From assembly GCA_951799405.1 (NCBI GenBank), contig OX637332.1, positions 3,043,001-3,107,000 on the forward strand: a DNA stretch of 64,000 bases, given 5' to 3'. The position numbers were made by a program, and so were the translations under genes. Below, in pieces: positions 60,700 through 64,000 of the stretch (its first letter is position 1; each line of letters starts with the position of its first letter). The notes under the pieces were generated by a model, which was given only the letters and a program-made list of their open reading frames with translations, was not told the DNA's origin and did not search any database. The stretch is from Agapetus fuscipes (taxonomy: Eukaryota > Arthropoda > Insecta > Trichoptera > Glossosomatidae).

Positions 60700-61282
60700 A
60701 GCAATTCTCATTTAGTCTTCCCACCTTTCCCAAAAGGAGAGAAATGTAATTTTTTTAACAAAAACAAAAAACAGACTCATTTAAAAAAATTGTGATCGTC
60801 ATTCTCGCGTATTAAGAGAATGATTTTTATTTATTTATGATTTAATAGTTATGAGATTTGTTCTGTGGGCCGGAAGGTGTTGCGTAAAGGTTTTTTTAGT
60901 CTTCATTTCGAATGCGCAAGCGCGCCGGCCGAGCATGTAGCCACCATACATTAAGTTGATACAGCCGACCGATCTACATAGGAATTAAGTGTGCGGTTCC
61001 GATTTTTTTTCCAACTAAAGAAATCGTAATAATCATCGTTATTTAATCTCAGCCGCGAGGCTCTCAATTAAGTCTCGGTCGGGTCACTTTGTTCGGATGA
61101 AATGAAATTTTTAGTCTTAATTTCACATAGCATTTCCGGGAATGGCAAATTTGGAGAATCAACATTTCACATACAAATTTCTTTATGTCTTTTAAGCTTT
61201 GATGGTTCACACAGTGCAATTAGATTTATTTCGTTTATTATTTGTTTTTGATAGTAATTTAATAAGTTTAATATTTCGTTTT
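60700..61282. other. No recognised feature
   Basis: A GC-richer patch at 60860-60990 with no recognised signature. The rest is AT-rich. Confidence 0.35.
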
Positions 61283-61445
61283 GATTGTAAGAGTTGCAGG
61301 GCTTGTGTCCATTTGAGAATTGGGTTTTTATATTGTAGGTCCACATGCGGCATGTGTGAGCGCGAAATTATGCGTGTCTGCTTGTGGGAATGCATTTAAT
61401 ATGAATCTCAAATGATACATATCCTTGCAGCTTAGATTTAGATAC
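61283..61445 (+). mobile_element. SINE-A, 3' two-thirds
   Basis: GATTGTAAGAGTTGCAGGGC to TATCCTTGCAGCTTAGATTT. The 5' third is missing. Confidence 0.75.
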
Positions 61446-61595
61446 AATTTAATTTATACTTATAATTTTTTTTGTTCCTTGAGTCGACGTTTTTAAATCT
61501 GGATGAAATGAAAAAAATCACCTGTAAATTTCAAAGCAAAAGTCGTTTTTCAACATTCTATGTTGCCTACCTGAAAGCTATACATGTGCTTGTTA

Positions 61596-61895
61596 GGGGC
61601 CGTCCATATATTACGTCATTCGAATAAGGGGGGGGGGGGAGTCTGGTCTGCGGATGATGGCAAATGACGTACGAGTACCAAAAGTGACGTCGTTCTTGTA
61701 AATACCAATTTCTACAAAATATACATAATATTATGTAAGATATATAACATTATTAATTATTAAGCTCATCCATTATTACAGCAAGAGGGGAGAGGGGTCG
61801 TTAGATAATGACTATAGGATGATTGTAAGGAGGGGAGGGGGGGGGGGTCGAAAATCGTCAAAAATCGATGACATAATTTAGGTATGGACGGCCCC
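61596..61895. mobile_element. TIR MITE with G-rich runs (copy 2), TTA duplication
   Basis: TTA lies at 61593-61595 and 61896-61898. Ends GGGGCCGTCCATATATTACG and complement of TAGGTATGGACGGCCCC. The interior has long G runs and matches 537-826 on the opposite strand. Confidence 0.8.
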
Positions 61896-61898
61896 TTA

Positions 61899-62374
61899 GG
61901 GATGCACGCCTCTGTGATGCAAAAATAGATAAGGACGCTTAATATAACGAATATTGATAAAACGTAACTAACCTGCACATAAAGAGCATTTTTTTACCCG
62001 TTTCCAGGAAGGATTTTGTTTTTTTTATTTTGTTCGCATAAGTAAGTTCATATACACGTCTGCTTATGGACATTTTTAATGTTAATATATCGCCACTTTA
62101 AAGGTAAAACTGAATAAGTGCTGATTCACTTATTTGATAAATCGTGGATAAAACATTTTATTAGGTATAACTTATAATCGTAAGTGAACTTATTATAAGG
62201 AAGTTCTCGTGAGCAAGGTCTAAACAACTGGATTTTCACACTTCTTTAGTGTTTTCTGTCGAAGAAAATATAAAAATACTGCATTTATCTGAGAAACCTA
62301 AAAAAGCTCAATATGTCACTTATTCAGTTTAATCTTTAAGGTGCCGATATCTGCAACTTAAATTTTAGAGTATA
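61899..62374. other. No recognised feature
   Basis: AT-rich; a scrap like SINE-A (ACACGTCTGCTTATGGACAT) at 62055-62075. Nothing else. Confidence 0.35.
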
Positions 62375-62461
62375 TAGGAAAAGTGAACCATTTTTTACAG
62401 TATGGAAGGACAGCCTCATACCAACTTTTTTTAAGCTCAATGAACAATCACAACAATAAGT
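62375..62461 (-). mobile_element. SINE-A 5' fragment and flank duplicated at 63292
   Basis: 62381-62428 is the minus-strand SINE-A 5' part (AGTTGGTATGAGGCTGTCCT). GGACAGC.TCATACCAACTTT and CAATCACAACAATAA recur at 63295-63342, so this short region is duplicated on both sides of the elements between. Confidence 0.55.
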
Positions 62462-62737
62462 CTAAATATTTAAAAATATAAATGGTAAAACATTGTTTTA
62501 ATTCACTTTATTTTATTTGTTTATGCTCGAATATTTTCGCCTAATGAGGCATCTTCAAGAGCAGAATGGTTACAAATATATTTTTATAAAATAATTTTCA
62601 AAACTGATTTAGGCGAAAATATTCGAGCATAAACAAATAAAATAAAGTGAATTAAAACAATGTTTTACCATTTATATTTTTAAATATTTATAAAAATGGA
62701 CTTTCACTGTGTTAACAGATCAACACTAAAAAATATT
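62462..62737 (-). mobile_element. Foldback insertion, perfect 82-bp arms, hammerhead-like core
   Basis: ACAACAATAAGT lies at 62450-62461 and 62738-62749. Arms 62463-62544 and 62609-62690 are perfect 82-bp inverted repeats around a 64-base centre. On minus, TTGAAGA, T, GCC-TCATTA-GGC, GAAAATA spans the centre and one arm. Related unit at 30600-30720. Confidence 0.75.
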
Positions 62738-62782
62738 ACAACAATAAGTTTTCAACATAAACAATAATAATAATAATACTTA

Positions 62783-63046
62783 ATAGGATGATTTATTTGG
62801 TGAGCGCTGTTTTTGTGTGTATCACGCATCAAGAGCCCTCTGCGAGCTTGGTCGTCGCTGTAGAAAGCGCCAATTCTCAAGCAAGACCCAGCTGTTGTAA
62901 GGTTGGATGGACCTTTCAGTGATCGGTCTTTGGTAAAGGTTTATTAATTGATCAACCCAGCGAAGAGCACATTTGGAAATATTAATCGTATATTTTTGTG
63001 CTCCGCTGGTATTCAAATCCACAACCTTCCATTTACGAGTCCGAAG
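62783..63046 (-). mobile_element. SINE-C, head cut by SINE-A
   Basis: Complement of SINE-C from CTTCGGACTCGTAAATGGAA to the AATCATCCTATTAAG end. The first about 30 bases of the tRNA-like head are missing at the junction with SINE-A. Confidence 0.78.
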
Positions 63047-63290
63047 ACTTATAGGTTGGTATAAGGCTGACCACCCGTACTGTAAAAAATGGTTCACTTT
63101 GCCAATGTCACCCCTGTGCCAGGGAAGGTCGGCAAAAGTTGTAGGGCTTATGTTCATTTGTGGTTTGGATTTTATTTGTAAGTACACATTCAGCATTAGT
63201 AAGCGTGAACTACACGTGTTTGTTTGTGGGCATGCATTTGAGAGCCTTAAATGTGAACATATCTCTGCAACTTAGATTACAGATTATAGA
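63047..63290 (+). mobile_element. SINE-A, nearly full length
   Basis: ACTTATAGGTTGGTATAAGG to GCAACTTAGATTACAGATTA. The first five bases of the unit are missing. Confidence 0.8.
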
Positions 63291-63344
63291 TGGGAGGACA
63301 GCTTCATACCAACTTTTTTTAACTCAAAGAACAATCACAACAAT

Positions 63345-63605
63345 AAACATAAAGTGTCACAGCTGAAAGTGAGAGGTTTCGTACTCAACTCGCACGTGCA
63401 AACTTAGTACATACATGGGTACTTAATATGTACTCCGGGGCGCCCTAAATTTCAGTAGGTACTGTACACAAGCGGGCAGCATGTACACTGTACACATTAT
63501 TACGTTCTCTGCACCGAGACCAACGCAGAAAATGTACTTTCTCCCGGTCGCTGTTTATTTAACATTCTCTCGGCTTTTTCTCTCGTTCAAAGGCGAATAG
63601 TTGTT
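63345..63605. other. No recognised feature
   Basis: Moderately GC-rich lead into a minisatellite. Nothing recognised. Confidence 0.35.
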
Positions 63606-63757
63606 GCAGCGAATAGTCGGATACCGATTCACCGCCATGCCCTACGGCGAAAAGTCGGATACTTAATTCACCGCCGTGCGCTACAGCGAATAGTCGGATA
63701 CCGATTCATCGCCATGCCCTACGGCGAATATTCGGATATCGATTCGCCGTCATGCTA
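63606..63757 (+). repeat. Minisatellite, 39-bp unit x ~4
   Basis: GCGAATAGTCGGATACCGAT TCACCGCCATGCCCTAC-type units start at 63608, 63647, 63686 and 63724. Units alternate two slightly different forms (CAGCGAATAG and CGGCGAAAAG). Confidence 0.85.
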
Positions 63758-64000
63758 TCTATAATCTATCTATAATCTAAGTTGCAAGGATATATTCATT
63801 CAAAGCTCTCAGATGTATGCCCACAAACAAACACATGTAGTTCGCGCTTACAAATGCTGATTGTGTACTTACAAATAAAATTCAAACCTCAAATGAACAT
63901 AAGCCCCACAACTTTTGCCGACCTTCCCTGAAGCAGGGGTGACACTGGCAAAGTGAACCATTTTTTACAGTATGGGTGGTCAGCCTCATACCAACCTATA
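63758..64000 (-). mobile_element. SINE-A, runs off the window
   Basis: Minus-strand unit; TATAGGTTGGTATGAGGCTG reaches the window end and the TATAGAT tail lies at 63758-63780. Confidence 0.82.

Overview
This looks like a gene-poor, AT-rich stretch of an animal nuclear genome, most likely arthropod and probably insect. Coding pieces carry GT-AG introns, and almost everything else is interspersed repeat: non-LTR retrotransposons of several lineages (RTE-like, Jockey-like, CR1-like, R1-like), tRNA-headed SINEs, hAT, PIF/Harbinger and TTAA-type DNA transposons, and LTR-like repeats. No bacterial features, RNA genes or CRISPR arrays were seen. The order or species cannot be fixed from sequence alone.

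Only one part looks like host gene. At 6203-6411, on +, lies a GC-rich first coding exon with a signal peptide that ends at a consensus splice donor. A GC-richer upstream region (about 5660-6202) probably holds promoter and 5' UTR. The donor is itself the first monomer of a roughly 50/100-bp tandem array (6412-7160). The partner exons were not found, so much of the window to the right may be its first intron.

From 10954 to 18736 is a two-gene PIF/Harbinger transposon: a Myb/SANT-like protein gene (+, five exons) and a DDE transposase gene (-, two exons, 361 residues, triad D165/D242/E278), convergently arranged. It has been hit by a 1971-bp giant palindrome with an 8-bp target duplication (11055-13025), which carries a hAT-type MITE in its spacer. 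An R1-like LINE piece lies in a Myb-gene intron, and other LINE and SINE pieces lie in the 3' regions.

The rest is a mosaic. Labels used here are local. SINE-A is a roughly 250-bp unit starting near CCTTGACTTATAGG and ending TTGCAACTTAGATT plus a TAGAT-type microsatellite; more than 35 pieces occur, and the same unit forms the 3' end of an RTE-like LINE (LINE-A, best copy 31369-32985). SINE-B has a tRNA-like head with A and B boxes and a TTGCG tail. SINE-C has another tRNA-like head and a body ending near an AGGATGATTTATTTGG complement. SINE-D has a class II (Leu/Ser-like) tRNA head. Two loci hold a C-then-B composite SINE with the same junction. Coding LINE remnants include a nearly intact RTE-like RT (31369-32622) and a Jockey-like RT with poly(A) (40215-41903). 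A hAT remnant with ZBED5-like C terminus (42609-43251) has perfect 8-bp target duplications.

The most intriguing group is a set of short foldback insertions (4025, 9087, 24350, 44350, 56648, 62462) flanked where resolved by 9-13 bp target duplications. Each carries a CTGANGA - stem - GAAA motif resembling a hammerhead-ribozyme core. This suggests Penelope-like retroelement ends or retrozyme-like elements. Many nested insertions can be ordered in time because the interrupted repeat continues on the far side with its target site duplicated.
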